Part shown: positions 49,701 to 61,045 of the stretch, in pieces | How the letters are laid out: every line of letters begins with the position of its first letter | Position numbering within the stretch: the stretch's first letter is position 1 | Assembly: GCF_900109145.1 (NCBI RefSeq) | Contig: NZ_FNYY01000007.1 | Location: 124,001-188,000, forward strand | Direction: 5' to 3' | Source: Marinovum algicola | GTDB lineage: Bacteria > Pseudomonadota > Alphaproteobacteria > Rhodobacterales > Rhodobacteraceae | Length of the DNA: 64,000 nt | The notes under the pieces: model-generated | Seen by the model: only the letters and a program-made list of their open reading frames with translations | The model's database searches: none | Told to the model about the DNA's origin: nothing | Translations under genes and position numbers: made by a program

Positions 49701-51863
49701 GGACTGGTCTACGGCATCGACCGCTCCAGCCGCCGGCTGTTCAGTGTCGCGGTCAACGGCGGGGTGCCCGGCACCCGCACGCCGCAGCTGATCGGCCCCG
49801 CGATCTATTCCGGTGTTTTCGATTCCCTCTGGTTCGATCGGGACGGCCGGCTGTACGGCTATTCCAACTCGACCAACAATCTTTATCTGATCTCCACCGT
49901 CACCGGCGAGGCGCAGTTGATCATGACGCTGCCCTTCGACGAAGGCGACAGAAGCGATGGCGCCTCCTGTCGCGGTCCGGCGCCGATCCCCTTTGGCGCG
50001 GTGTCGGGCAATGTCTTCGAGGATCGCGACGCCTCGGACATCAAGGAGGCGGGCGAGCCGAATTACGGCGCCGGCATCGGCCTGACGATCTTTGCCGACA
50101 ATGGCACGCCGGCGAATTTCGGCGACGATCTGCAAGTCGCGGTGACCGAGACACTGCCCGATGGCACCTACGGGTTCGGCGACCTGCTGATCAACACCAC
50201 CTACCGTATCCTGCTGGACGAGACCGACCCCGATCTCGGCCCCGGCGCCACCATCGGCACCTCGAACCCGCTGACTTCGGTCGCGGTGGACGGCAACGCC
50301 GTGACCGAAGATCAGGACTTCGGATTTGACGCCGCCGAGGCCGACCTCTCGATCACCAAGTTCGCCGCCGCCTCCGGCACGGCCACGCCGCGCAGTTCGG
50401 CCACACCGGGCGACCTGATCGACTGGGTGATCACCGTCGAGAACATCGGGCCGGGCTCGCCCTCGGGCGTCAAGGTGATCGACCGGATCCCCGACGGCTA
50501 TGAATACGTCTCCGACAGCGCGCCCAACACCGGCGACACCTACGACCCGGCCACCGGGCTGTGGTTTGTCGACGAGATCCTCGCCGGCACCTCCGAGACG
50601 CTGACCGTGACCGTGCGGATGCGCGACACCGGCGAGACCACCAACCGCACGGAAATCGTCTACAGTTCGCTGCCCGATCCCGACAGCGATCCGGATGTCG
50701 GCCATCTGGTCGATGACCTCGGCGACGGCAGCGTCGACGACGACGAAGCCGCCTATGCGCTGGCCCGCATCGTCGATACGCGGCGCCTGGCGGGCCGGGT
50801 CTTCCTCGACACCGGCGCCGGCGGCGGGAGCGCCCATGACGCGCTGGTCAACGGCGCCGAAGCCGGCGTCGGCGGCGGAACCCTGCGCCTGATCGACAGC
50901 GCCGGAACCGAGATCGCCGCGCCGGTGATCGGCTCCGATGGCAGCTGGAGCGCCAGCCTGCCCAGCAGCGTCACCGGGGCGGTCACGCTGGAGCTGATCG
51001 CCGCCGAAGGCCGGATCGCGATTTCCGAACGCACCGCCGGGCTGCCCGCGCTGAGCAATGCCGATCCGAACGACGGGCGCTTTACCTTCACCCCCGATCC
51101 AGGCAGCGACTACACCGATCTCGATTTCGGCGTGATCGAAACGCCGCGGCTCACCCAGGATCAGGTTGCCGCGATCATGGCCGGCCAGGTGATCGCGCTG
51201 CCGCACCGCTACACCGCCAGCTCGGAAGCCACGGTTGCCTTTTCGACCAATGTGACCACCGAGACCCCGGCCGGCGCCTATTCGATCGCGGTCTTCCGCG
51301 ACACCGATTGCGACGGCGCCGCTGACAGCCCGCTGTCCGCGCCGGTGGGCGTCTCGCCCGGGGCCGAGCTGTGCCTCGTGGTGCGGGTCTCGGCCGGGGC
51401 CGGGGTCGGCGCCGGATCGGCGCTGACCTATGATCTGATCGCCACCACCGGCTTTGCCCGCACCAGCGCCAGCCATGTCACCCGCAACACCGACCGGATC
51501 GCTGCTTCGAGCGAGGCCGCCGTGGTGCTACGCAAGACCGTGCGCAACCTGACGCTCGGCTCGGCCGAGGGCACTACGAATGCGGGCGCGCCGGGCGATG
51601 TTCTGGCCTATCGCATCTACCTCGACAACACCTCGAGCGAGACGGTCTCGAACCTGACGATCCACGACCGGACGCCGCCATATACCGTGCTCGGCGCGGC
51701 GCCGACCTCGCCCTCGGCCGTGGCGTCGCAGCTCAATTGCCTGCTGGTCGTTCCGGCCAGCGCGGCGCCGGGCTATGCCGGGGTGCTGCAATGGGATTGC
51801 AGCGGCATGCTGCCTCCGGGCGACAGCGGCTTTGTCAACTTCGAGGTGCGCATCCTCGACTAG
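46716..51863 (+). CDS. large secreted multidomain protein (CshA, DUF11-type, GEVED and SdrD B-like domains)
   Basis: A 1,715-residue protein with an N-terminal signal peptide (about 14-32: SVLVSFLLLLTTALVAAA). Domains by eye: unknown N-terminal region (35-235); CshA-type fibril repeat (236-366, NILFNDT); DUF11/DUF7507-like (367-510); two tandem GEVED units (514-682 and 683-848, each starting DRGDAP and ending DGEVED); a beta-propeller-like DUF6923 region (855-1088); SdrD B-like domain (1091-1205, GNVFEDRDASD); DUF11 (1209-1335); another B-like region (1355-1480); and a C-terminal DUF11 (1602-1715). Probable surface or matrix protein. No membrane anchor or sorting signal is visible. A GTG at 46689 is an alternative start. 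Confidence 0.82.
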   Translation: MNVCLAIPYARAVKSVLVSFLLLLTTALVAAAQELILQPVGAPQVTGAGAGKRAVWRNAGTVGGATVDIVGVMTDAALDHSLTTGNGQIQITSAAQDVHYLDMYIYSAGTYDLASDSGGVPVIADVHIQINDIDGPSNEQVYVELCSGQVEYVRIDRNATTRRSFVAGPAPVGTEIFVLSGDRNYSNQPVSGLEIYYPQTSVFRFGRTANSRFLVRLANPTYDEADTFDLKCGDFRTITLVDDLKEQVLGQPVTLNILFNDTVSTENNNGPANASRLPSTYGTQAVDLIAPTGAINQVTDSSGHLVGFDVVGEGTWSYDDDTGELTFTPFAAFFGVPTPIDYRFQRPENTTGVAYSAPARVSIDIGALGLLKTATLVDTNVNGYADPGETIAYVFTAENFGNVTLTNVTLAETQFSGKGATPVMQFQAATGLSPEGTLEPGERAVYTATYTLVPEDLDTTISNQARATATTPGGTEVSDLSDSENPSDGDGEARNGPGAGRDDPTTIYAGSGPDRGDAPLSYGDPQHADTAQYRIGAVNGDGDSSAQHSADASGDDLDGNDDEDETMLPQLYGGLTRTVTIPVSEPAPGTGRLQVFVDFGADGSFLTPGDQVGTDLRDGGPQDLDGAVNGQISFAVAVPPTAPLVPTFARLRWSSVAGLNAIAAAADGEVEDHAITLKTPPDADRGDAPASYGDPQHVVEGPGAPTIYLGSVPPDVDLVSQAGAGATGDDLDGSDDEDGVTLPQLYAGGLTEVTVNVAEPAAGTAYLQAFVDFDGDGTFAGEQVASDLQDGGTLDKDGAVNGAITFEFTVPAGATTLPTHARFRWSTDLTGAETAFDGEVEDYGLTISSDPPPFICDASLYAFSTRRTTLSRLAFSDAGGSYAVTATTVGSTGSNRDGPWGFNELDGYFYGVDQGRRRLYRVDGGGTFTDLGNISGARTAADAGDILPNGRMIYEVDEARWHIVDLSGAGAATAVGDIDLSFDVFPDDLAYNPIDGLVYGIDRSSRRLFSVAVNGGVPGTRTPQLIGPAIYSGVFDSLWFDRDGRLYGYSNSTNNLYLISTVTGEAQLIMTLPFDEGDRSDGASCRGPAPIPFGAVSGNVFEDRDASDIKEAGEPNYGAGIGLTIFADNGTPANFGDDLQVAVTETLPDGTYGFGDLLINTTYRILLDETDPDLGPGATIGTSNPLTSVAVDGNAVTEDQDFGFDAAEADLSITKFAAASGTATPRSSATPGDLIDWVITVENIGPGSPSGVKVIDRIPDGYEYVSDSAPNTGDTYDPATGLWFVDEILAGTSETLTVTVRMRDTGETTNRTEIVYSSLPDPDSDPDVGHLVDDLGDGSVDDDEAAYALARIVDTRRLAGRVFLDTGAGGGSAHDALVNGAEAGVGGGTLRLIDSAGTEIAAPVIGSDGSWSASLPSSVTGAVTLELIAAEGRIAISERTAGLPALSNADPNDGRFTFTPDPGSDYTDLDFGVIETPRLTQDQVAAIMAGQVIALPHRYTASSEATVAFSTNVTTETPAGAYSIAVFRDTDCDGAADSPLSAPVGVSPGAELCLVVRVSAGAGVGAGSALTYDLIATTGFARTSASHVTRNTDRIAASSEAAVVLRKTVRNLTLGSAEGTTNAGAPGDVLAYRIYLDNTSSETVSNLTIHDRTPPYTVLGAAPTSPSAVASQLNCLLVVPASAAPGYAGVLQWDCSGMLPPGDSGFVNFEVRILD

Positions 51864-51932
51864 CCGCCGGGCCGCGCCAAAAAATGGGGCTGTCACCCGG
51901 CGGCCTGTCGTAGCACAGTGGCCCCGAAACGG

Positions 51933-53210
51933 ATGCAGCCATGGGGGCGCCGGGTGACGCAGGCCAAAGAGCAGATCAGAACCGCCGTGGTGGGCGCCGG
52001 GATCATCGGCACCAGCATCGCCCATGCGTTGCAACAGCGCGGCCATGCAGTGGCGCTGATCGACCGGGATGCGCCGGGCCGCGGCGCCTCATTCGGCAAT
52101 ATGGCCTCGATCGCGGTTTCGGGGTTCATGCCGATTTCCCGGCCGCGGGTCTGGATGCAGGCGCCGGGTTGGCTGCTCGATCCGAAGGGGCCGATCCGGG
52201 TCGCGCCGGGCTATGCGCCGCGCCTTGTGCCCTGGATGCTGCGGTTTCTCTCGGCCGGGCGGCCGGGCCGGCTGCGTGCCTTGCAGGGGCAGGGGGCGGC
52301 GCTCTGCGCCCGCGCCCTGGCCGACACCCGGGCGCTGCTCGGCGACATCGGGCTTGCCGATCACATGAGCGAGACCGGTTGCCTCTCGCTCTATGCCACG
52401 CCGGCCGAATTTGCCGCCGACCGCGAAGCGCTCGAAATGCTCGACCGGTTCGGCTTTGGCTACGACGTGCTTGATGCCGAGACCCTGCGCGCCCGCGAGC
52501 CCGCCCTCGGGCCGGGGCTGCACAAGGCGGTGCTGATGCCCGACAACCGTACATTGCGCGACCCCCATGCCCTCGTTACCCGGCTGGCCGAGGTGGTGAA
52601 AGCCCGCGGCGGCCGGCTGGTGCGCGCCGCCGTCACCGGGGTCGAACGCCGGGGCGCGGCCGCGACGGGGCTGCGTCTCGACGGCGGCGAAACGCTGGCG
52701 GCTGACCGCGTCGTGCTTGCCGCCGGGGCGCACACCGGGGCGCTGGCGCGGCAGTTGGACGAGCCGATCCCACTCGAGACCGAGCGCGGCTATCACACCC
52801 AGATCGGCCGCCCGGGGATCAGCCTGACCCATGCGCTGATCTGGCCGGCGCGGGCCTTCATGGTTTCGCCCACCGGCGGCGGCATCCGCATCGGCGGGAC
52901 CGTGGAATTCGCCGGTCTGGAGGCGCCGCCGAACTGGCGCCGCGCCGAGATCACCGCGCAGCGGGCAAAGACGATCCTGCCGGGGCTCAGGCTGGAAGAA
53001 ACCAGCCGCTGGATGGGCCATCGGCCGGCGCTGCCCGACACCATCCCGGTGATTTCGTCCTCGGCGCGGGCGCCCGGTGTCTTTTACGCCACCGGCCATG
53101 GCCACCTTGGCATGACCCAGGCGGCGACCACCGCACAGCTGATGGCCGATCTGGTCACCGGCGCCGCGCCGCCGATCGACATGGCGCCGTATCGCATTGA
53201 CCGGTTCTGA
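51933..53210 (+). CDS. FAD-dependent oxidoreductase (DadA-like D-amino acid dehydrogenase family)
   Basis: A 425-residue DAO-fold flavoprotein. The FAD dinucleotide motif VVGAGIIGTSIAHALQQRG lies near the N-terminus, and the C-terminal FAD-contact region is GVFYATGHGHLGMTQA. LETERGYHTQI is typical of the DadA group. Members oxidise D-amino acids or related amines and pass electrons to the respiratory chain. The substrate is not certain. Starts at 51918 (GTG), 51933 (ATG) and 51954 (GTG) are all possible. Confidence 0.85.
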   Translation: MQPWGRRVTQAKEQIRTAVVGAGIIGTSIAHALQQRGHAVALIDRDAPGRGASFGNMASIAVSGFMPISRPRVWMQAPGWLLDPKGPIRVAPGYAPRLVPWMLRFLSAGRPGRLRALQGQGAALCARALADTRALLGDIGLADHMSETGCLSLYATPAEFAADREALEMLDRFGFGYDVLDAETLRAREPALGPGLHKAVLMPDNRTLRDPHALVTRLAEVVKARGGRLVRAAVTGVERRGAAATGLRLDGGETLAADRVVLAAGAHTGALARQLDEPIPLETERGYHTQIGRPGISLTHALIWPARAFMVSPTGGGIRIGGTVEFAGLEAPPNWRRAEITAQRAKTILPGLRLEETSRWMGHRPALPDTIPVISSSARAPGVFYATGHGHLGMTQAATTAQLMADLVTGAAPPIDMAPYRIDRF

Positions 53211-53214
53211 AAAC

Positions 53215-53508
53215 TCAGCGGCCCTGAAGCACGTCCTGCCACTCCGGCGTGCGGTCGATTTGCGCCTTGGTAAAGGGGCAGAGCGGCACGATCTTGCGGC
53301 CTTCGGCGCGGGCGTCGGCGACGGCCCGCTCGACCAGCCGGCGCCCGGCGCCGGTGCCGCGCAGGGCATCGGGCACGGCGGTGTGATCGATGATGATGAC
53401 CGCGCCGCCAAGGCGGGAATAGGTCAGCTCTGCTGTCCCGCCCTCCTGGCGGAGCATATAACGGCCCTTGCTGTCGTTCTCTTCGCGGGTGATTTCGGGG
53501 TCGGACAT
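53215..53508 (-). CDS. small GNAT family N-acetyltransferase (YjdJ-type)
   Basis: A 97-residue single-domain GNAT-like protein of the short GCN5-related type. The acetyl-CoA loop appears as VPDALRGTGAGRRLVERAV, followed by the short strand IVPLCPFTKAQI with the conserved Cys-Pro-Phe. AGGAG precedes ATG by seven bases. It is tail to tail with the DadA-like gene, four bases apart. Substrate unknown. Confidence 0.82.
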   Translation of the reverse strand: MSDPEITREENDSKGRYMLRQEGGTAELTYSRLGGAVIIIDHTAVPDALRGTGAGRRLVERAVADARAEGRKIVPLCPFTKAQIDRTPEWQDVLQGR

Positions 53509-53632
53509 CGGGGCTCCTGACGGCTGCGTTGCGCCCCGGCACCCTGCGACAGGCGCCGACCCTGGGTCAACCGGCGGGGTGTGACATCGGAGCCCGAGGC
53601 GCGCTGTCCCGCCGCGCCCGGCGACACCCCGC

Positions 53633-53661
53633 TTGACTTTTCCGCCGGCAGAGCGCATCTG
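53633..53661 (+). promoter_or_regulatory. candidate promoter of the DEAD-box helicase
   Basis: TTGACT at 53633-53638 and CATCTG at 53656-53661 are 17 bases apart. Transcription from here would give a leader of about 215 bases before the helicase start. Confidence 0.45.
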
Positions 53662-53666
53662 ACAGG

Positions 53667-53721
53667 TGTCGCTGCGCTGCCGCGTGAGCATGCCGCCCCT
53701 TGCAAGGGGCTCTCAGCGACA
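53667..53721 (+). other. structured 5' leader element upstream of the helicase
   Basis: An outer eight-base stem (TGTCGCTG with CAGCGACA) encloses a perfect 14-base palindrome, CCCCTTGCAAGGGG (53696-53709). A GATTTTC follows the outer stem. The remaining leader to 53884 is GC-rich and holds no supported gene. It may be a regulatory leader or small RNA. Confidence 0.5.
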
Positions 53722-53884
53722 GCGATTTTCAGTTCCCCATCACGCAGGGTTCCTGACGCGACGGCCGGATGCGGCGGGACACGCCCGCACGTCCAGAGGC
53801 CCCGCGCACCCTCACAGGGCTGCGGATGCGGCCTGCAACAACGGGCTCGCCGGTCTCCCCCGGTGCGGCTCCGAAGGATACGAC

Positions 53885-55156
53885 TTGTTCGATTTCGACA
53901 TGCTGGGCCTGGCGCCCGCGCTCAACGATGCGCTGACCCGCGCAAAATTCGACAAACCCACGCCGATCCAGGCCAAGGCGATTCCGCTGGCCATGGAAGG
54001 CCACGACATCCTGGGCCTGGCCCAGACCGGCACCGGCAAGACCCTGGCCTTTGGCCTGCCGCTGATCGACCACATGCTGGCCGAGCCCGGCAAACCGGCG
54101 CCCAAGACCGCCAAGGCGCTGATCCTCGCGCCGACCCGCGAACTGGTGAATCAGATCGCCGACAGCCTGAAGAACCTGACCCATGACACCCGCATCCGGG
54201 TGGTCACCGTGGTCGGCGGCCAGTCGATCAACCGCCAGATCAACGCCCTGGCGCGCGGCACCGACATCCTTGTCGCCACGCCCGGCCGGCTGATCGATCT
54301 GATGGACCGCCGCGCCGTGGATCTGGGCCAGGTGCGGCACCTGATCCTCGACGAGGCTGACCAGATGCTCGACCTGGGCTTCATCCATGCCCTGCGCAAG
54401 ATCGCGCCGCGGCTGGGTACGCCACGCCAGACCATGCTGTTCTCGGCCACCATGCCGAAACAGATGGAAGAGCTGTCGCGCGCCTATCTGACCGATCCGC
54501 GCAAGGTGCAGGTCTCGCCTCCGGGCAAGGCCGCCGACAAGATCACCCAGTCGGTGCATTTCCTCGACAAGGCCGCCAAGCCGACCAGGCTGCGCGAGAT
54601 TCTGTCGCGCGACACCGAGGCGCTGACGCTGGTGTTCTCGCGCACCAAGCACGGGGCCGAAAAGCTGATGAAGGGGCTGGTCGCCGATGGCTACAACGCC
54701 GCCTCGATCCACGGCAACAAGAGCCAGGGCCAGCGCGACCGGGCAATCAAGGGCTTCCGCGAGGGGGACATCAAGGTGCTGGTGGCGACCGATGTGGCGG
54801 CGCGCGGCATCGACATTCCGGGCGTGGCCTATGTGGTGAACTACGATCTGCCGGAAGTGCCCGACAGCTATGTGCACCGCATCGGCCGCACCGCGCGGGC
54901 CGGCCGTGAAGGCGAGGCGATTGCCTTCTGCTCGGCGGAAGAGGTCGATCTGCTGTTGCAGATCCAGAAGCTGATGAAGATCGAGATCCCGGTCGCCAGC
55001 GGCACCATGCCGGCGGCGGTCAAGGATCCGACCCGCGGCGGCAACCGCGGCCAGCGCCGCGGTGGCGGCGGTCGCCGGGGTCCGCAAGGCAATGCCGGCG
55101 CGCCCTCGGGCAACGGCGCCAAACGCCGCCGGCCGCGCCGTCGCAAGGCCGCCTGA
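53885..55156 (+). CDS. DEAD-box RNA helicase (RhlE-like)
   Basis: A 423-residue ATP-dependent RNA helicase. Motifs in order: PTPIQAKAIP (Q), AQTGTGKT (I), PTRELVNQ (Ia), TPGRL (Ib), DEAD (II), SATMP (III), then ARGIDIP (V) and HRIGRTARAG (VI). The tail (about 375-423) is Gly/Arg-rich and basic, an RNA-binding extension. The TTG at 53885 (LFDFDMLGL) is preferred, with AAGGA upstream; ATG at 53900 is the alternative. A strong terminator follows. Confidence 0.92.
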   Translation: MFDFDMLGLAPALNDALTRAKFDKPTPIQAKAIPLAMEGHDILGLAQTGTGKTLAFGLPLIDHMLAEPGKPAPKTAKALILAPTRELVNQIADSLKNLTHDTRIRVVTVVGGQSINRQINALARGTDILVATPGRLIDLMDRRAVDLGQVRHLILDEADQMLDLGFIHALRKIAPRLGTPRQTMLFSATMPKQMEELSRAYLTDPRKVQVSPPGKAADKITQSVHFLDKAAKPTRLREILSRDTEALTLVFSRTKHGAEKLMKGLVADGYNAASIHGNKSQGQRDRAIKGFREGDIKVLVATDVAARGIDIPGVAYVVNYDLPEVPDSYVHRIGRTARAGREGEAIAFCSAEEVDLLLQIQKLMKIEIPVASGTMPAAVKDPTRGGNRGQRRGGGGRRGPQGNAGAPSGNGAKRRRPRRRKAA

Positions 55157-55161
55157 ATGGG

Positions 55162-55189
55162 AAAGGGCCGGGGGTTTCCCCGGCCTTTT
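55162..55189. terminator. bidirectional terminator between helicase and TolB-like gene
   Basis: AGGCCGGGG-type arms (GGGCCGGGG with CCCCGGCC) around GTTT have A on the left and TTTT on the right. It serves both convergent genes. Confidence 0.85.
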
Positions 55190-56073
55190 CATTTGCGTCG
55201 GTGCGGCCGCCGCGCCGTTCCGGAGGCGGTTGGCGCGCGTGCACCGGTCTCGTGTCGGGCATAGCGCACGAAGGCAAACCGCCCGCCGTCGGGCGCCCAG
55301 CTGGGCACGTTGAGGGAGCCTTGCCCGCCATGGAAGGCCAGCAGGGTCCGCGGAGTGCCGCCCGCGACCGGCATCAGCCGCAATTCGACTTCGCAGCCCG
55401 CCGGGTGCCCCTCGGTTCCCGGCGCATAGGCCAGGTAACAGACCGCGCGGCCATCCGGCGAGGGATGCGCAAACCAGTCGACGCTGGCGCCAAAGGTCAT
55501 CTGCTCCGGGTCCCGGCCATCCGCCCGGATCCGCCAGAGATGCATCCCGCCACCGCGATCCGAGTTGAACCAGATCCATCCGCCATCCGGGGTGTAATCC
55601 GGCCCGTCATAATGATGCGGGCTGGTGATCAGAAGCCGCTCGTCGCTGCCATCCAGCGCGCAGGTGGCAATGGCGAACTGGCCGGCGCGCACGCAGGCAT
55701 AGGTCAACCGCGTGCCGTCGGGCGAAAAGCCGTGAAACCAGCTGGGCAGCAGCGGCGTGATCCGCCGGGGCGGGCCGCCGTCGCGGGGCAGGGTATAGAT
55801 GCAGGAGGCCGCCGTATCGGTCTTGTCGCAGAAGGCCAGCAGCCGGCCATCGGGCGAGAGCCCATGGTCGTTGTTGAGCGTCTGGTGCCAGCCGGTATCG
55901 ACTGGAACCAGGGCCGGTTCGGCCAGATCGACCTGGTAAAGCGCGCCCTCGGCATTGACCAGCAACGCGCTGCCGTCCGGCGTCCAATTCGGCGCCTCGA
56001 TGTGCCGGTCGCTTTGCAGCACCACGCGGGTTTCGCCGCTGGCAACATCGATGATCTCGAGCGAGGCGCGCAT
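55189..56073 (-). CDS. TolB-like WD40-type beta-propeller protein
   Basis: A 294-residue protein built of PD40-like repeats (APNWTPDGSALLV, HGLSPDGRLLAF, HGFSPDGTRLTY, PDYTPDGGWIWFNSD, AHPSPDGRAVCYL, PSWAPDGGRFAFV), so about six propeller blades. There is no signal peptide; it is likely cytoplasmic, unlike TolB. The function is unknown. It follows the aldo/keto reductase by 25 bases on the same strand, which suggests an operon and perhaps sugar metabolism. Confidence 0.8.
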   Translation of the reverse strand: MRASLEIIDVASGETRVVLQSDRHIEAPNWTPDGSALLVNAEGALYQVDLAEPALVPVDTGWHQTLNNDHGLSPDGRLLAFCDKTDTAASCIYTLPRDGGPPRRITPLLPSWFHGFSPDGTRLTYACVRAGQFAIATCALDGSDERLLITSPHHYDGPDYTPDGGWIWFNSDRGGGMHLWRIRADGRDPEQMTFGASVDWFAHPSPDGRAVCYLAYAPGTEGHPAGCEVELRLMPVAGGTPRTLLAFHGGQGSLNVPSWAPDGGRFAFVRYARHETGARAPTASGTARRPHRRK

Positions 56074-56098
56074 CAGCGCGCGCCGCCCGGGCTAGCCC

Positions 56099-57142
56099 TC
56101 ACCGCGACGGCCCCTCGCGTTCCGCCGAGGCCGCCCACAGGTTGATGTTGGCGTCCTTGGCATGCTGGTCGATCCGCGCCAGCTCGTCTTCGGTGAAGTC
56201 GAGATTGGCCACGGCGCCGGCGCAATCCTCGATCTGCGACGGTTTCGACGCGCCGATCAGCGCCGTCGTGACCCGGCCGCCGCGCAGCACCCAGGCCAGC
56301 GCCATCTGCGCCAGCGTCTGGCCGCGCTCTTCGGCGATGGCATTGAGCGCGCGGACGTTGGCCAGCGCCTCTTCGGTCAGGAACCCCTCGCGCAGCGATT
56401 TGCCCTGGCTGGCGCGGCTGCCTTCGGGGATGCCGCCGAGGTATTTCCTGGTCAGCATGCCCTGGGCCAGCGGCGAGAAGACGATCGAGCCGATGCCCAG
56501 ATCGTCGAGCGCATCGAGCAGTCCGTCCTCCTCGACCCAGCGGTTGAGCATGGAATAAGACGGCTGGTGGATCAGGCAGGGGGTGCCCAGTTCCTTGAGG
56601 ATCGCCGCCGCCTCGCGGGTGCGCTGCGCGTTGTAGGACGAAATCCCGACATAAAGCGCCCGGCCCGAACGGACGATGTGATCGAGCGCCATCATCGTTT
56701 CTTCCAGCGGGGTGTCCGGATCGAACCGATGCGAATAGAAGATGTCGACGTAATCCAGCCCCATGCGTTTGAGCGACTGGTCGCAGGAAGAGATCAGATA
56801 CTTGCGGCTGCCCCATTCGCCATAGGGGCCGGGCCACATGCGATAGCCGGCCTTGGACGAAATGATCATCTCGTCACGATAGGGCGCGAAATCCTCTTGC
56901 ATCAAGTGACCAAAGGCCAGCTCGGCCGAGCCCGGTTCCGGGCCGTAGTTGTTGGCCAGGTCGAAATGGGTGATGCCGTGATCGAACGCGGTGCGGGTGA
57001 TCGCGCGTTTCGTCTCATGCGGGGTGTCGTCGCCGAAATTGTGCCACAGCCCCAGCGAGATCGCCGGCAGCATGAGGCCCGAAGTCCCGCATCGGCGGTA
57101 GTGCATGGTGTCATAGCGGGTGTCGGACGCGGTCCAGACCAT
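56099..57142 (-). CDS. aldo/keto reductase (L-glyceraldehyde 3-phosphate reductase type, YghZ-like)
   Basis: A 347-residue NADPH-dependent aldo/keto reductase. The tetrad is visible as D in THFDLANNYG, Y in the same motif, K in IISSKAGY and H in IFYSHRFD. The sequence around YRMWPGPYGEWGSRKYLISSCDQSLKRM is characteristic of the YghZ/GAP reductase group, which reduces L-glyceraldehyde 3-phosphate and methylglyoxal. The start at 57142 has AGGAG seven bases upstream. The 295-base gap to pgm holds only its promoter region; I see no other element there. Confidence 0.88.
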   Translation of the reverse strand: MVWTASDTRYDTMHYRRCGTSGLMLPAISLGLWHNFGDDTPHETKRAITRTAFDHGITHFDLANNYGPEPGSAELAFGHLMQEDFAPYRDEMIISSKAGYRMWPGPYGEWGSRKYLISSCDQSLKRMGLDYVDIFYSHRFDPDTPLEETMMALDHIVRSGRALYVGISSYNAQRTREAAAILKELGTPCLIHQPSYSMLNRWVEEDGLLDALDDLGIGSIVFSPLAQGMLTRKYLGGIPEGSRASQGKSLREGFLTEEALANVRALNAIAEERGQTLAQMALAWVLRGGRVTTALIGASKPSQIEDCAGAVANLDFTEDELARIDQHAKDANINLWAASAEREGPSR

Positions 57143-57437
57143 GGTATGTCTCCTGAGATCGCGGCCCCGGATGCGCGCCTTGGGGTGGCGGGCAGGGCAG
57201 GCCGTTGGGATACTTGTATGCGATGGATGCCGGAAGCGGCGGCCGAGGTCCACCACCCGGAGTGAAATAATCGGGCTGTGGGTTGGGGGCCTTGGACGGG
57301 GCGCTGGCGGGCGTTGCGCCGCTGCGATGGAAATAAACCCGCTGAGCAGCCGGCCGAAACCCTATCACCGCGCAAACGACCCCGCGCAGGCCCGCCGCCG
57401 TCTCCGGCGGCACGCCCGCCCGAAACCACAGATCGGA

Positions 57438-61041
<3,604 letters not shown>

Positions 61042-61045
<4 letters not shown>

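Noticed and set aside
46713-51476. Long open frame on the minus strand opposite the giant secreted protein
   Set aside because: It is a mirror of high-GC codon bias: Gly/Ala/Arg/Asp-rich, no domains, no ribosome site. The plus-strand frame has a signal peptide and recognisable domains.
51864-51903. CCGGCGG-type inverted repeat after the giant gene as a terminator
   Set aside because: The eight-base arms are separated by 24 bases and there is no T run; too weak to call.
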